Source: Clostridia bacterium (lineage in GTDB: Bacteria; Bacillota; Clostridia; TANB77; CAG-508). From it: 40,049 bases of DNA. The stretch lies in NCBI GenBank assembly GCA_017937285.1, contig JAGBDU010000014.1:1-40049 (forward strand), given 5' to 3'. This document shows, piece after piece, positions 1 to 9,915 of the stretch (position 1 is its first letter; each line of letters starts with the position of its first letter). Both the position numbers and the translations under genes were made by a program. Under the pieces are notes generated by a model. The model saw only the letters and a program-made list of their open reading frames with translations, ran no database searches and was not told the DNA's origin.

Positions 1-112
1 ATCTCCGTCCCCGAAAATCTCCGTCCCCGAAAATCTCCGTCCCCGAAAATCTCCGTCCCCGAAAATCTCCGTCCCCGAAAATCTCCGTCCCCGAAAATCT
101 CCGTCCCCGAAT
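1..112 (+). repeat. 16-nt tandem repeat array (7 units), cut by window edge
   Basis: Seven near-identical 16-nt units (ATCTCCGTCCCCGAAA) run head to tail from the first base of the window, so the array probably continues upstream. The same unit in the same orientation forms an 11-unit array at 31257-31432. Single copies lie at 30959-30974 (inverted) and about 39096-39111 (degenerate). There are no spacers, so it is not a CRISPR. Any coding potential across it is an artefact of the 16-nt period. Confidence 0.95.
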
Positions 113-125
113 TATTAGAAAAGTG

Positions 126-154
126 TTGTAATTTAAGGAAAAATTTAGTATAAT
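126..154 (+). promoter_or_regulatory. Predicted sigma-A promoter for the HEXXH exported protein
   Basis: TTGTAA at 126-131 and a consensus TATAAT at 149-154 are separated by 17 nt. They lie just after the repeat array and about 29 nt before the chosen start codon. This is a match to the housekeeping consensus only. Confidence 0.6.
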
Positions 155-182
155 AGATGACATAATGATTATTGGAGGAATT

Positions 183-1493
183 ATGAAGAAAATTATTAAA
201 AATACATTTTTTGTATTAGTAGTGTTTGTAGTGTCATTAATGACATTTAGCTTTGCAAATGATAAGTTTGGTTATGGCTATTATACTAAAGCTGCAACTG
301 TAAAAGATAAAACAATTTTCTCTAGGGATAGTAAAGAAAAATATTTTAATACGAATAGTTATAAAATAGAAAATACAGACTATAACAATTCAGCATTTTA
401 TAGAATAATAAAATTAAATAAAAATACACCATATAAAATTACTTGTATGATAAAAACCGAAAATGTAGAAGTATTAGATAGAACAATAAGTAATAGTGGA
501 GCAAAGATAAGTATATTAAATTCTTTAGAACAAACAGAAAGTATAATAGGAAGTAATGATTGGCAAAAAGTAACTTTATTATTTAATTCAAAACAAAATG
601 AAGAGATAGAAATAGGACTTATGCTAGGTGGAGATTCAGATACAGGAAATGTAAAAGGAACGGCATGGTTTTCAGAATTAAAAATAGAAGAAGGAACATT
701 AGATTCAGATAACAATTGGAATTTTGCTTGTTTTATTTTTAAAAATACAGATGTAACTTTAACAGAAGGAAATTATAAGTACAAAATGTCAGAAGAAGAT
801 ATTAAACAATTATATAATTGTATAGATAGATTTAAAACAACTTGTGCGGAATTTTCTAATAATAAGATGACTGCATCATGCGATATCATAGAAATTGATA
901 ATCCAATTACAGAACTCTCGTATGATAAAGATAAAGGTTATTACATAAGTTCTGAAGATATATCGAACGAGATAGATTCATATCTATCCAAAAAAGAATA
1001 TGATCATATATTTATATGTGCAAGGTTAACAGATCAAAATTCAAAAATTCCAATTAATCAATGGATTGGATTAGGTAGTATGGAGTACAAAGGAATGGGA
1101 TATTCTAACATCAGAATGCCAACTTCTAGTAAAAGTTATGAATTTAGATATAATGAAAAAATAAATCAATTCCCAGAAGAAGTTTTTATTCATGAATTTA
1201 TACATACTTTAGAGCGAAATTCTGAAGAATATGGATATGAAGTACCTGTATTACATGATAATAAAAAATATGGATATAAAGAAGAACAATTAAAAAGCTT
1301 ATATAATTGGTATAAAGATTATATGAGTTTTGCAATACAAAACGATAGTAAATACGCAGGTTTAAACCCAGAAATATATAAATATAAACCAGTAAATGAA
1401 AGTAATTTTATTAATAGTAAAAAACTAAACGACTTTGATGAACCTAAAAATATGATAGAAAAAACAAAATTGTTATTAACGAATACAATATAA
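183..1493 (+). CDS. Exported protein with CBM-like domain and HEXXH zinc-peptidase motif
   Basis: About 436 residues. The ATG at 183 is preferred over an in-frame ATG at 165 because GGAGG (174-178) lies just before it and it opens directly onto a signal peptide (KKIIKN then a hydrophobic stretch ending near SFAN). Residues of about 50-170 resemble the beta-sandwich carbohydrate-binding or cell-surface modules that start with polar tyrosine-rich strands and contain a 'W-K-V' strand (WQKVTLLF). Near the C-terminal third is VFIHEFIHTLE, an HEXXH motif typical of zincin metallopeptidases; a third zinc ligand is not obvious but His or Glu residues follow within 25 residues. Substrate unknown; a secreted or surface protease is inferred. 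The end of the gene, including its stop codon, is the first copy of a 43-nt tandem duplication. No operon partner is apparent. Confidence 0.75.
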   Translation: MKKIIKNTFFVLVVFVVSLMTFSFANDKFGYGYYTKAATVKDKTIFSRDSKEKYFNTNSYKIENTDYNNSAFYRIIKLNKNTPYKITCMIKTENVEVLDRTISNSGAKISILNSLEQTESIIGSNDWQKVTLLFNSKQNEEIEIGLMLGGDSDTGNVKGTAWFSELKIEEGTLDSDNNWNFACFIFKNTDVTLTEGNYKYKMSEEDIKQLYNCIDRFKTTCAEFSNNKMTASCDIIEIDNPITELSYDKDKGYYISSEDISNEIDSYLSKKEYDHIFICARLTDQNSKIPINQWIGLGSMEYKGMGYSNIRMPTSSKSYEFRYNEKINQFPEEVFIHEFIHTLERNSEEYGYEVPVLHDNKKYGYKEEQLKSLYNWYKDYMSFAIQNDSKYAGLNPEIYKYKPVNESNFINSKKLNDFDEPKNMIEKTKLLLTNTI

Positions 1494-1591
1494 AATGACA
1501 TATAGAACAAAACTGTTATTAACGAATACAATATAGAATGACATATAGAACAAAACTGTTATTAACAAATACAATGTAAACAGACATATAA
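1463..1591 (+). repeat. 43-nt tandem triplication spanning a stop codon
   Basis: Three head-to-tail copies (1463-1505, 1506-1548, 1549-about 1591) of a 43-nt unit containing GTTATTAACGAATACAAT. The first copy encodes the last residues and stop of the upstream gene. The other two fill the gap before queA. Copies differ at only a few positions, so the duplication looks recent. Confidence 0.9.
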
Positions 1592-1616
1592 AACAATGAA
1601 AGGAATTGAAACAAAA

Positions 1617-2642
1617 ATGAAATTATCAGATTTTAATTACGAATTACCCAAAGAGCTAATAGCCCAAGTTCCTATAGAAAAAAGAGATGAAGCAAGACTA
1701 ATGGTATTAAATAAACAAAATAAAACAATAGAGCATAAGGTTTTTAAAGATATAATAGACTATCTAAAACCAGGAGATTGCTTAGTTAGAAATAATACAA
1801 AAGTAATTCCAGCAAGATTATATGGAATTAAGGAAGAAACTGGAGCAAAAGTAGAGTTTTTACTATTAAACCGAATCGAAGGAGATATTTGGGAAGTAAT
1901 GGTAAAACCAGGTAAAAAATTAATGCCAGGAGTAAGTGTAGTTTTCGGCAACGGATTACTAAAAGCAGAAGTGTTAGAAAAAATGGAAGGCGGAAATAGA
2001 AAAGTAAAATTTTATTATGAAGGAATATTTAATGCAATATTAGATCAAATAGGATTAATGCCATTACCACCATATATAAAAGAAAAATTAGAAAAAAAAG
2101 AAATGTATCAAACTGTATATGCAAAATATGATGGATCTGCAGCAGCACCAACAGCAGGTCTTCATTTTACAGAAGAGCTACTAAGCAAAATAAAAGCAAA
2201 AGGTGTAGAAATTGCAAATGTAACACTACATGTAGGAATTGGTACATTTAGACCTGTAAAAGAAGAAAACATAGAAGAGCATGATATGCATACAGAACAT
2301 TATTATATAAAAAAAGAAGATGCTGAAAAAATAAACAATGCCAAAAAAAATGGAGGAAGAATAATAGCTGTAGGAACAACATCATGTAGAGTATTAGAAT
2401 CTGTCGCAGATGAAAATGGGCTTGTAAAAGAAATTGAAGGAGATACAAATATTTTTATCTATCCAGGATACAAATTCAAATGTATTGATAGTTTAATTAC
2501 AAATTTTCACTTACCAGAGTCAACTTTAGTAATGTTAGTATCTGCACTAGCAGGAAGAGAATTTATATTAAATGCATACAATGAAGCTGTAAAAGAAAGA
2601 TACAGATTTTTTAGCTTTGGAGACGCAATGCTCATTGAATAG
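1617..2642 (+). CDS. queA: S-adenosylmethionine:tRNA ribosyltransferase-isomerase QueA
   Basis: 341 residues, the usual family length (about 340-355). QueA transfers and isomerises the ribosyl group of SAM onto 7-aminomethyl-7-deazaguanine in tRNA, giving epoxyqueuosine. Family hallmarks visible are the N-terminal [30 protein letters not shown], the strongly conserved [15 protein letters not shown] segment, [10 protein letters not shown], and the C-terminal [20 protein letters not shown] use the ATG at 1617 rather than 1596 because MKLSDF is the canonical QueA start and AAAGGA lies upstream (about 12 nt). The next gene, tgt, acts earlier in the same queuosine pathway, which supports the call; a REP-like repeat sits between them. 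Confidence 0.97.
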   Translation: MKLSDFNYELPKELIAQVPIEKRDEARLMVLNKQNKTIEHKVFKDIIDYLKPGDCLVRNNTKVIPARLYGIKEETGAKVEFLLLNRIEGDIWEVMVKPGKKLMPGVSVVFGNGLLKAEVLEKMEGGNRKVKFYYEGIFNAILDQIGLMPLPPYIKEKLEKKEMYQTVYAKYDGSAAAPTAGLHFTEELLSKIKAKGVEIANVTLHVGIGTFRPVKEENIEEHDMHTEHYYIKKEDAEKINNAKKNGGRIIAVGTTSCRVLESVADENGLVKEIEGDTNIFIYPGYKFKCIDSLITNFHLPESTLVMLVSALAGREFILNAYNEAVKERYRFFSFGDAMLIE

Positions 2643-2693
2643 TGGGAAAAGGGGACGGTTCTGTTTTCCCATTTCTGGGAAATTGGGACAGTC
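2642..2693 (+). repeat. REP-like palindromic unit A
   Basis: A GC-rich interspersed unit of the form GGGAAAAGGGGACGGTTCT..TTTCCC followed by GGGAAATTGGGACAGTC. Inner arms (GGGAAAA with TTTTCCC) can fold. Near-identical units occur at 33928-33975, 35672-35724 and, inverted, 39118-39171. The unit starts right at the queA stop codon. In other bacteria such units are spread by REP-associated (RAYT/Y1) transposases; no such gene is present in the window. Confidence 0.85.
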
Positions 2694-2740
2694 TTTAAAT
2701 ATGAAGAAAAAATGATAAATAAAAATACCAAAAGAATTAA

Positions 2741-3886
<1,146 letters not shown>

Positions 3887-3925
3887 TATAAGAAAATTAA
3901 TTTTTTCTTAAGAAAGGATGTAAAA

Positions 3926-5392
3926 ATGACGCTTATTGATGAACAAGAAATAATATATGAACAAGAGAAAAGAAAAAAAATATTAAAAACACTAATAAGA
4001 GCTATAATATTTTTAATTCTTTTAGGAATCATTTTATTAGTTTATATAAGCACAAAAGATTTAAAAAAATTAAAAGTTTTAATAGATGGAAATCCACAAA
4101 ATAATATAGAAGAAGGATTAGTTTTAAAAAATGAGCAAGGAAATATAGTAAAAGAAAATGAACAAATATATATATCTGTACAAAAATTATCTACATTACT
4201 AAATTGTCAATATTATAATAGTGAATATAAGAAAAAAGGTGAAGATAAAACAAAGTGCCAAATAAGAATTCAAAATGAATATACATCATATATTTCAAAT
4301 TCAAATAAAATATACAAAGTTATAGTTAACAAAAAAGAAGAGAGCAATCAAAGTAATGATAAAACAAAAAATACAAATAATAAACAAGAAATAGATTTAA
4401 ATATAAATGAAAGCGAAAAGGAATATGAATATTTTTTACTTAATGATAATGTCAAATATGTTAATGATATAATATATGCAAGTGAGGATGCCATAGAAAC
4501 TGGGTTTAATGTATCTATTTCGTATGATTCTAAGAAAAATACAATATCTATTTATACTTTAGATTATTTAGAAACATTAGCTAAATCTAAAAGAAACGAC
4601 ATAGTCTCTTCTACAGAATATGATTATATAAATAAGAGATTACTAAAATATGGTATGAGTATAGTAAAAGATTCTGAAGGAAATTTAGGAGTTGGAAGTT
4701 ATACAAATGAGCAAAAATTAGATTCATATGTAGCAAGTTGCAAATATTCAAGTATAAAATTTAATGAATCAACAAAAACATTAAGTGTAGTAACAAGTAA
4801 TGATAATCAAAAATGTATATTGTATTTAAATTTAGATAAACAAGAAGTTGAAAAAAGTATCACATCACAATATGATGATATAAAAGAAGTAGATAATAAT
4901 TTTGAATATTTTTTAATTGAAGATGATGAAAAATACGGAATAATAAACAAAGAGGGTAAAGTTATAATATATCCATTATTTGAAGAAATTGGAATTGATG
5001 AAAATGCATATACAGATATTTCAAATAAATATATAATAAATGATAAATATATACCAGTAAAACAAAATGGTTTATGGGGATTATACGATATCGAAGGAAA
5101 AAAATTAATAGATCCACAATATCAAAATATAGGATGCCCAATATCTCAAAGTGGCGAGGGCGTAGTTTTTGTGCCTAATGTAAAAGAAAATGTAAATGGA
5201 ATTGTATTTTTATACAATAAAGAAGATTCTTTATATGGACTATATAATGCAGAAACTGGCGAAAAAATGGCTATATCTTTAAGCGAAGTATTTAAAAAAA
5301 TTGAGGATGGAAACGAGAATTATTATATTAATTATGTTATAGATAAAGTGAATTCTATAACACACACAATTAATGTGCGTACCGAAATGTAA
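3926..5392 (+). CDS. Membrane-anchored WG-repeat protein with copper-amine-oxidase-N-like region
   Basis: 488 residues. A short cytoplasmic N-terminus rich in charged residues is followed by one membrane segment (about residues 22-42, AIIFLILLGIILLVYI), so the bulk is outside. Residues of about 55-240 alternate 'NGKLVKxNxQIYISVQKLSxLL'-like strands, resembling the stalk or copper amine oxidase N-terminal domain repeats of clostridial surface proteins. Near the C-terminus are WG-type beta repeats: KYGIINKEGKVIIYPLFEEI and NGLWGLYDIEGKKLIDPQYQNI, plus SLYGLYNAETGEKM. WG repeats are presumed protein- or wall-interacting; no enzymatic motif is seen. AAAGGATG precedes the ATG. A mobile element has inserted exactly at its stop codon. 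Confidence 0.8.
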   Translation: MTLIDEQEIIYEQEKRKKILKTLIRAIIFLILLGIILLVYISTKDLKKLKVLIDGNPQNNIEEGLVLKNEQGNIVKENEQIYISVQKLSTLLNCQYYNSEYKKKGEDKTKCQIRIQNEYTSYISNSNKIYKVIVNKKEESNQSNDKTKNTNNKQEIDLNINESEKEYEYFLLNDNVKYVNDIIYASEDAIETGFNVSISYDSKKNTISIYTLDYLETLAKSKRNDIVSSTEYDYINKRLLKYGMSIVKDSEGNLGVGSYTNEQKLDSYVASCKYSSIKFNESTKTLSVVTSNDNQKCILYLNLDKQEVEKSITSQYDDIKEVDNNFEYFLIEDDEKYGIINKEGKVIIYPLFEEIGIDENAYTDISNKYIINDKYIPVKQNGLWGLYDIEGKKLIDPQYQNIGCPISQSGEGVVFVPNVKENVNGIVFLYNKEDSLYGLYNAETGEKMAISLSEVFKKIEDGNENYYINYVIDKVNSITHTINVRTEM

Positions 5393-5632
5393 GCTTTGGT
5401 TAAGATTCACAGTGATTTTTTTAGAGTAGTGTAAAAGGAATTATATTATAAAAAATGCAGTGACTTAGCTCGTTTGGGAGCCATAGAACCTCACTGCCAG
5501 CCATCATTTTAAAGCACATACTTATTAATGTATCAAAACTTTAGCCTGCCGACCAGTAAGGAACGGAATTTTTTATAATATAATTCCTTTGAAACGGCTT
5601 ATTTTAAAGCACTGGACTGTAATTAAGCTTTG
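5391..5632 (+). mobile_element. MITE-like element A (5399-5624) with 8-bp direct repeats
   Basis: A 226-nt non-coding element. AAGCTTTG is directly repeated at 5391-5398 and 5625-5632, which I read as a target-site duplication. Ends are GTTAAGATTCACAG and CTGGACTGTAATT, a degenerate version of the family ends. Inside, an inverted repeat of about 20 nt (GGAATTATATTATAAAAAAT and its complement) flanks a core of about 115 nt containing TAGCTCGTTTGGGAGCCA and TAGCCTGCCGACCAGTAAGG. The core is shared almost base for base with element B at 17192-17415. It fills most of the 5393-5720 gap. The only other feature seen there is the recN promoter. Confidence 0.85.
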
Positions 5633-5662
5633 GAGTTTTTTATGAAAATTTTATAAAATAGC

Positions 5663-5690
5663 TTGACAAAATCTTTAAAAGTATTATAAT
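5663..5690 (+). promoter_or_regulatory. Predicted sigma-A promoter of recN
   Basis: A perfect TTGACA at 5663-5668 and a perfect TATAAT at 5685-5690 are 16 nt apart. They lie 31 nt before the recN start, which itself has GGAGG (5711-5715). No SOS-type LexA box was recognised by eye. Confidence 0.75.
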
Positions 5691-5720
5691 ACAAACAAAG
5701 ATTCGCAAACGGAGGTAAAT

Positions 5721-7355
5721 ATGATAGCAACATTACACATAAAAAACATAGGGATAATAGAAGATTTAAGTGTAGATTTAAACAATGGATTTAATGTTTT
5801 AACAGGAGAAACTGGAGCAGGTAAAACACTTATCATAGATTCATTAAATATAGCATGTGGTGGGCGATTTTCAAAAGAAATAATTCGTAGAGGCGAAAAT
5901 TATTGCCTAGTAGAGCTAAATATATATTTACCACAAAATGAACAATCTGTTGATGGAAATATAATTGTAAGTAGAGAAGTATACTTAAATGGAAGAAATT
6001 CATGTAAAATAAATGGAAGATTAGTAACTGTAAATGAATTAAAAGAATTTATGCAAAAAATAATAGATATACATGGGCAAAATGATAATCAAACAATAAT
6101 GTCAAAACAAGAGCATGTAAAATATCTAGATAATTATATAGGAAAAAAGATATTAAATGAAAAAATAGAATATATAAAATTATATACAAGGTATAATGAA
6201 ATAAAAAAAGAGCTAAAAGAAAATTATGGAGATGAAAAAGAAAAACAAAGAAAGTTAGATTTATTAAAATACCAACTAAATGAAATTCAAAATGCAAATT
6301 TAAAAGAAGATGAAGAGGATACATTAGAAATTGAAAGAAAAAAAATTCTAAATTCTGAAAAAATATATTCATCTCTAAAAGAAGTAGATTGTAATTTAAG
6401 CGATACTGTAATAGATGGAATAAATACATCTATAAGAGCATTAGAAAAAATAGAAGATATTGATGACGAGTATAAAGAAAAATTAACATTACTAAAAAAT
6501 ATATATTATGATGTTCAAGAGCTAGCAAGAGATATATCTGGACTAAATGATGATATATCATTTGATGATTGCAGAAGAAATGAAATAGAAGAAAGACTTG
6601 ACGAGATATATGACTTAAAAAGAAAATATGGAAATAGCATAACTGAAATATTAGCATATAAAAAAGAAGTAGAAGACGAAATATTTAATATAGAAAATTT
6701 AGAAGAGCACAATAATAAATTAAAGCAAGAGCTAAATGAAATAAGTAAGCAAATGTTAGAAAAAGCAAGAATCTTAAATGAAACAAGAATAGAACATTCT
6801 AAAATTTTAAATGAAAAAATAAACAAAGAGCTGAAAGACTTAGAAATGAAAAATGCCAGATTTAATGTTAATATAAAATATAATGAAAGTTTAGAATTTA
6901 ACGAAAATGGATTAAATGATATTGAATTTATGATTGCAACTAATGTAGGAGATGAAGAAAAATCACTAATAAAAATCGCTTCTGGAGGAGAAATATCAAG
7001 AATAATGTTAGCAATAAAAACTGTACTTGCAGATATTGATGAAGTTCCTGTTCTAATATTTGATGAAATCGATACAGGTATAAGTGGCAAAGCAGCAAAA
7101 TCTGTTGGAGAAAAAATTAAAATAATTTCTAAAAAACATCAAGTTCTATGTATAACACATCAAGCTAATATTGCAGCAAAAGGTGATTATAATTATTTTA
7201 TAAGTAAAAAAGTAGAAAATGAAAAAACTTTTACTACAATAAAATTATTAAATGAAGCAGAAGTAATAGAAGAAATAGCAAGAATATCAAGCGGAGATAT
7301 AACAAAAAATGCATTAGAACATGCAAAAGAAATGAGATATAATATGAACAATTAA
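5721..7355 (+). CDS. recN: DNA repair protein RecN
   Basis: 544 residues, close to the usual 550-575. RecN is an SMC-like ATPase acting early at double-strand breaks. The N-terminal half-ATPase holds Walker A GETGAGKT (residues 29-36) and the RecN-specific IDIHGQNDNQ segment. A long Glu/Lys-rich coiled coil follows (about 150-380). The C-terminal half holds the ABC signature ASGGEISR (about 420-427), Walker B LIFDEIDTGISG, and the CITHQANIAAKGD switch region. Both halves are intact, so it should be functional. It has its own promoter and a GGAGG ribosome site 5 nt before the ATG, and it is separated from the upstream gene by mobile element A. The common neighbours argR and ahrC/spoIVB are not present. 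Confidence 0.97.
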   Translation: MIATLHIKNIGIIEDLSVDLNNGFNVLTGETGAGKTLIIDSLNIACGGRFSKEIIRRGENYCLVELNIYLPQNEQSVDGNIIVSREVYLNGRNSCKINGRLVTVNELKEFMQKIIDIHGQNDNQTIMSKQEHVKYLDNYIGKKILNEKIEYIKLYTRYNEIKKELKENYGDEKEKQRKLDLLKYQLNEIQNANLKEDEEDTLEIERKKILNSEKIYSSLKEVDCNLSDTVIDGINTSIRALEKIEDIDDEYKEKLTLLKNIYYDVQELARDISGLNDDISFDDCRRNEIEERLDEIYDLKRKYGNSITEILAYKKEVEDEIFNIENLEEHNNKLKQELNEISKQMLEKARILNETRIEHSKILNEKINKELKDLEMKNARFNVNIKYNESLEFNENGLNDIEFMIATNVGDEEKSLIKIASGGEISRIMLAIKTVLADIDEVPVLIFDEIDTGISGKAAKSVGEKIKIISKKHQVLCITHQANIAAKGDYNYFISKKVENEKTFTTIKLLNEAEVIEEIARISSGDITKNALEHAKEMRYNMNN

Positions 7356-7358
7356 ACC

Positions 7359-7387
7359 TTTACTTTCTAACAAATCTAATATATAAT
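7359..7387 (+). promoter_or_regulatory. Possible promoter of the M50 protease gene
   Basis: TTTACT (7359-7364) and TATAAT (7382-7387) are separated by 17 nt in the short gap after recN. Consensus match only. Confidence 0.45.
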
Positions 7388-7421
7388 ACCATGTATATAA
7401 ATAGAAAAGGATAGGTGAGTT

Positions 7422-8165
7422 ATGTTTTTTAGTTTTGACAAAAGAATACTTTATGTTTTTTTAGGAATTTGTGTACTTAGTATGTTAATGGGATATTTAT
7501 CAAATCCGGCAGAGCTATTAAGTTTACTTTTAAGTATACCAGGAGTTTTAATAGCAATAACTTTTCATGAATATGCACATGCATATGCAGCATATAAACT
7601 AGGTGATGATACTGCCAAATTACAAGGCAGGTTATCTTTAAATCCAATAAAACATATGGATCCAATAGGAATTATTATGTTGCTATTTTTAGGATTTGGA
7701 TGGGGTAGACCAGTTCAAATTGATTCTAGAAATTTTAACAGAAATATTTCTTTAAGCAAAGCAGAAGCTATTGTATCAATTGCAGGACCACTTGCAAATT
7801 TTATTTTAGCAATATTATTTTCAATAATAACAATAGTTATAATAAAATTTGAATTATTAGCAACGTGTAGCGTAAGAGTAGCTTTTACTATATTAACAAT
7901 ATTACAAAGTATAATTGCTATTAATATTGGACTAGGAATATTCAATTTAATACCATTGCCACCTTTAGATGGTTCAAAAGTTTTAATGCACTTTTTACCA
8001 TATAAAGCAAAAATGTGGTTTATGAATAATGAACAAATTTTTTATATAATATTTTTATTAATATGGATTACAGGAATTGCAGGAGCAATTATTTCACCTG
8101 CTATACAAGCTGTTTATTCTGGAATATTCAAATTAACTGCGACAATATTTGGAGTATCAATATAG
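7422..8165 (+). CDS. Site-2-protease-family (M50) membrane metallopeptidase
   Basis: 247 residues and about five to six hydrophobic segments. The zinc-binding HEYAH ([16 protein letters not shown]) sits in the second membrane segment, and the third-ligand motif of the family is present near the C-terminal side as [14 protein letters not shown] (LDG aspartate). [10 protein letters not shown] and [12 protein letters not shown] are typical of the compact bacterial group that includes YwhC-like proteins, which lack the PDZ domain of RseP. These proteins are intramembrane proteases of unknown natural substrate. AGGTGAG precedes the ATG at 7422. It lies 23 nt from tsaD and probably shares its transcript. 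Confidence 0.9.
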   Translation: MFFSFDKRILYVFLGICVLSMLMGYLSNPAELLSLLLSIPGVLIAITFHEYAHAYAAYKLGDDTAKLQGRLSLNPIKHMDPIGIIMLLFLGFGWGRPVQIDSRNFNRNISLSKAEAIVSIAGPLANFILAILFSIITIVIIKFELLATCSVRVAFTILTILQSIIAINIGLGIFNLIPLPPLDGSKVLMHFLPYKAKMWFMNNEQIFYIIFLLIWITGIAGAIISPAIQAVYSGIFKLTATIFGVSI

Positions 8166-8188
8166 CTCTTATAAAGGGAAGGATAAAA

Positions 8189-9178
8189 ATGAAAGATATA
8201 TTAACTTTAGGAATAGAATCTAGTTGTGATGAAACATCAGTAGCAATTGTAAAAAATGGAAGAGAAGTTCTTTCTAACGTAATAAATACACAAATAGCAA
8301 TTCATACACAATTTGGAGGAGTTGTTCCAGAAATTGCTTCAAGAAAACATGTAGAAAATATCTCGAATGTTACCAAAGAAGCACTAAAAGAAGCAAATGT
8401 CACATTTGATGACATTGATATAATTGCTTGTACATATGGACCTGGGCTAGTGGGAGCGCTATTAGTAGGTGTATCATATGCAAAAGCATTAAGTTATGCA
8501 CTAAATAAACCTTTAGTAGGAACAAATCACATAGAAGGACATATTGCAGCAAATTATATAACAAATAAAAAATTAGAGCCACCATTTTTGTGCTTAATAA
8601 TTTCAGGAGGTCATACACATTTAGTACACATAAAAAATTATAAAGAATTTGAAATTTTAGGAAAAACCAGAGATGACGCAATAGGAGAAGCATTTGACAA
8701 AGTAGCTAGAGTTATAGGTTTAGGATATCCAGGGGGGCCTAAAGTGGACAAACTTGCAAAAGAAGGAGAAAGCACTATACAACTTCCAAAAACACATTTT
8801 GATAATTTGGATTTTAGTTTTAGTGGCATAAAAACAGCAGTAATAAATTTACATCATAAAGATCCTCAAATTAATAAAGCAGATTTATGTGCAAGTTTTG
8901 AAAAAACAGTTACAGAAGAGCTAATAGACAATACATTAAAAGCTGCTAAAAGCTTAAAAATTAAAAAAATTGCATTAGCTGGAGGGGTTTCAGCAAATAG
9001 TTATATAAGAAATAAATTTGAGCTATTAAAAAAAGACGGATATGAAATTTTTTATCCAGATATAAAATTATGTACAGACAATGCAGCTATGATTGCAAGT
9101 GCAGGATATTATAATTATATTAATGGAAAAACATCTAATTTAACATTAAATGCTATACCTAATTTAAAATTGGAATAG
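8189..9178 (+). CDS. tsaD: tRNA N6-threonylcarbamoyladenosine synthase subunit TsaD
   Basis: 329 residues. TsaD transfers the threonylcarbamoyl group to A37 of ANN-decoding tRNAs. The open frame extends upstream to 8063, but [17 protein letters not shown] at 8189 is the canonical start and GGGAAGGA lies just before it. Signatures are [24 protein letters not shown], the metal-binding [26 protein letters not shown] and [14 protein letters not shown]. The partner genes tsaB and tsaE are not in the window. It is transcribed with the M50 protease upstream and the phosphoesterase 12 nt downstream. Confidence 0.97.
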   Translation: MKDILTLGIESSCDETSVAIVKNGREVLSNVINTQIAIHTQFGGVVPEIASRKHVENISNVTKEALKEANVTFDDIDIIACTYGPGLVGALLVGVSYAKALSYALNKPLVGTNHIEGHIAANYITNKKLEPPFLCLIISGGHTHLVHIKNYKEFEILGKTRDDAIGEAFDKVARVIGLGYPGGPKVDKLAKEGESTIQLPKTHFDNLDFSFSGIKTAVINLHHKDPQINKADLCASFEKTVTEELIDNTLKAAKSLKIKKIALAGGVSANSYIRNKFELLKKDGYEIFYPDIKLCTDNAAMIASAGYYNYINGKTSNLTLNAIPNLKLE

Positions 9179-9190
9179 AAGGAGAAAGCA

Positions 9191-9898
9191 ATGTCAATAT
9201 ATGTAATAGGTGATTTACATCTATCTTTCAGCCAGAACAAACCAATGGATATATTTGGTAAAAATTGGGAAAAACATGAAGAGAAGATAAAACAAGATTG
9301 GATAAACAAAGTAAATGATGATGATTTGGTTGTACTATCAGGAGATTTTTCATGGGCAACTTATTTAGAAGATACATATTTAGATTTTAAATTTTTAAAT
9401 GATTTACCAGGAAAAAAAGTATTACTAAAAGGAAACCATGATTATTGGTGGACTACTGTTACAAGTATGAAAAAGTATTTAGAAAATAATAAATTTAAAA
9501 ATATAGAATTTTTATATAACAATTCCATAGAATTTGAAGATAAAGTTTTTGTTGGAACCAGAGGGTGGTCATTTCAAGAAACTGAAAATAGTAAAAAAAT
9601 GATTAATAGAGAGAATCAAAGATTAGAGCTATCAATAAAAGATGCAATTAATAAATATGGAACTAAAAAAGAGATTATTGCAATTATGCATTATCCACCA
9701 TTAAGTGAAAAAAATATATTAGAAAATAATAACTTAGAATTCTTCAAAACGCTAAAAAAATATGATATAAAGAAATGCTACTATGGGCATTTACATGGAA
9801 AATCACATACAGATGCAGTAATTGGAAATATAGAAGGAATAGAATTTAATTTAATAAGTGCAGATTATTTGAATTTCAAACTATTAAAGATCAATTAA
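9191..9898 (+). CDS. Calcineurin-like metallophosphoesterase (COG1768 type)
   Basis: 235 residues, cytoplasmic. The five metallophosphoesterase blocks are all present: GDLHL (D-x-H, near the N-terminus), VLSGDFSWA, LLKGNHDYWW, AIMHYPPL and YYGHLHGKSH. The NHDYWW plus GDFSWATYLEDT combination is that of the COG1768 group of small stand-alone phosphohydrolases, whose substrate is not established. AAGGAG lies 7 nt before the ATG and the start is 12 nt from the tsaD stop, so it is co-transcribed. The function is limited to a predicted two-metal phosphoesterase. Confidence 0.88.
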   Translation: MSIYVIGDLHLSFSQNKPMDIFGKNWEKHEEKIKQDWINKVNDDDLVVLSGDFSWATYLEDTYLDFKFLNDLPGKKVLLKGNHDYWWTTVTSMKKYLENNKFKNIEFLYNNSIEFEDKVFVGTRGWSFQETENSKKMINRENQRLELSIKDAINKYGTKKEIIAIMHYPPLSEKNILENNNLEFFKTLKKYDIKKCYYGHLHGKSHTDAVIGNIEGIEFNLISADYLNFKLLKIN

Positions 9899-9915
9899 AT
9901 AGGAAGGGATAGAAT

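Noticed and set aside
1..112. The array as a CRISPR
   Set aside because: Units are contiguous 16-mers with no spacers, and no cas genes are present. The same holds for 31257-31432.
5399..5624. Element A as a known riboswitch or tmRNA-like RNA upstream of recN
   Set aside because: The same sequence recurs at 17192-17415 in front of an unrelated gene and is bounded by target duplications, so it is a mobile element rather than a gene-specific leader.
8063..8188. Upstream extension of tsaD
   Set aside because: It overlaps the end of the M50 protease gene in another frame, and the true TsaD N-terminus with a ribosome site begins at 8189.
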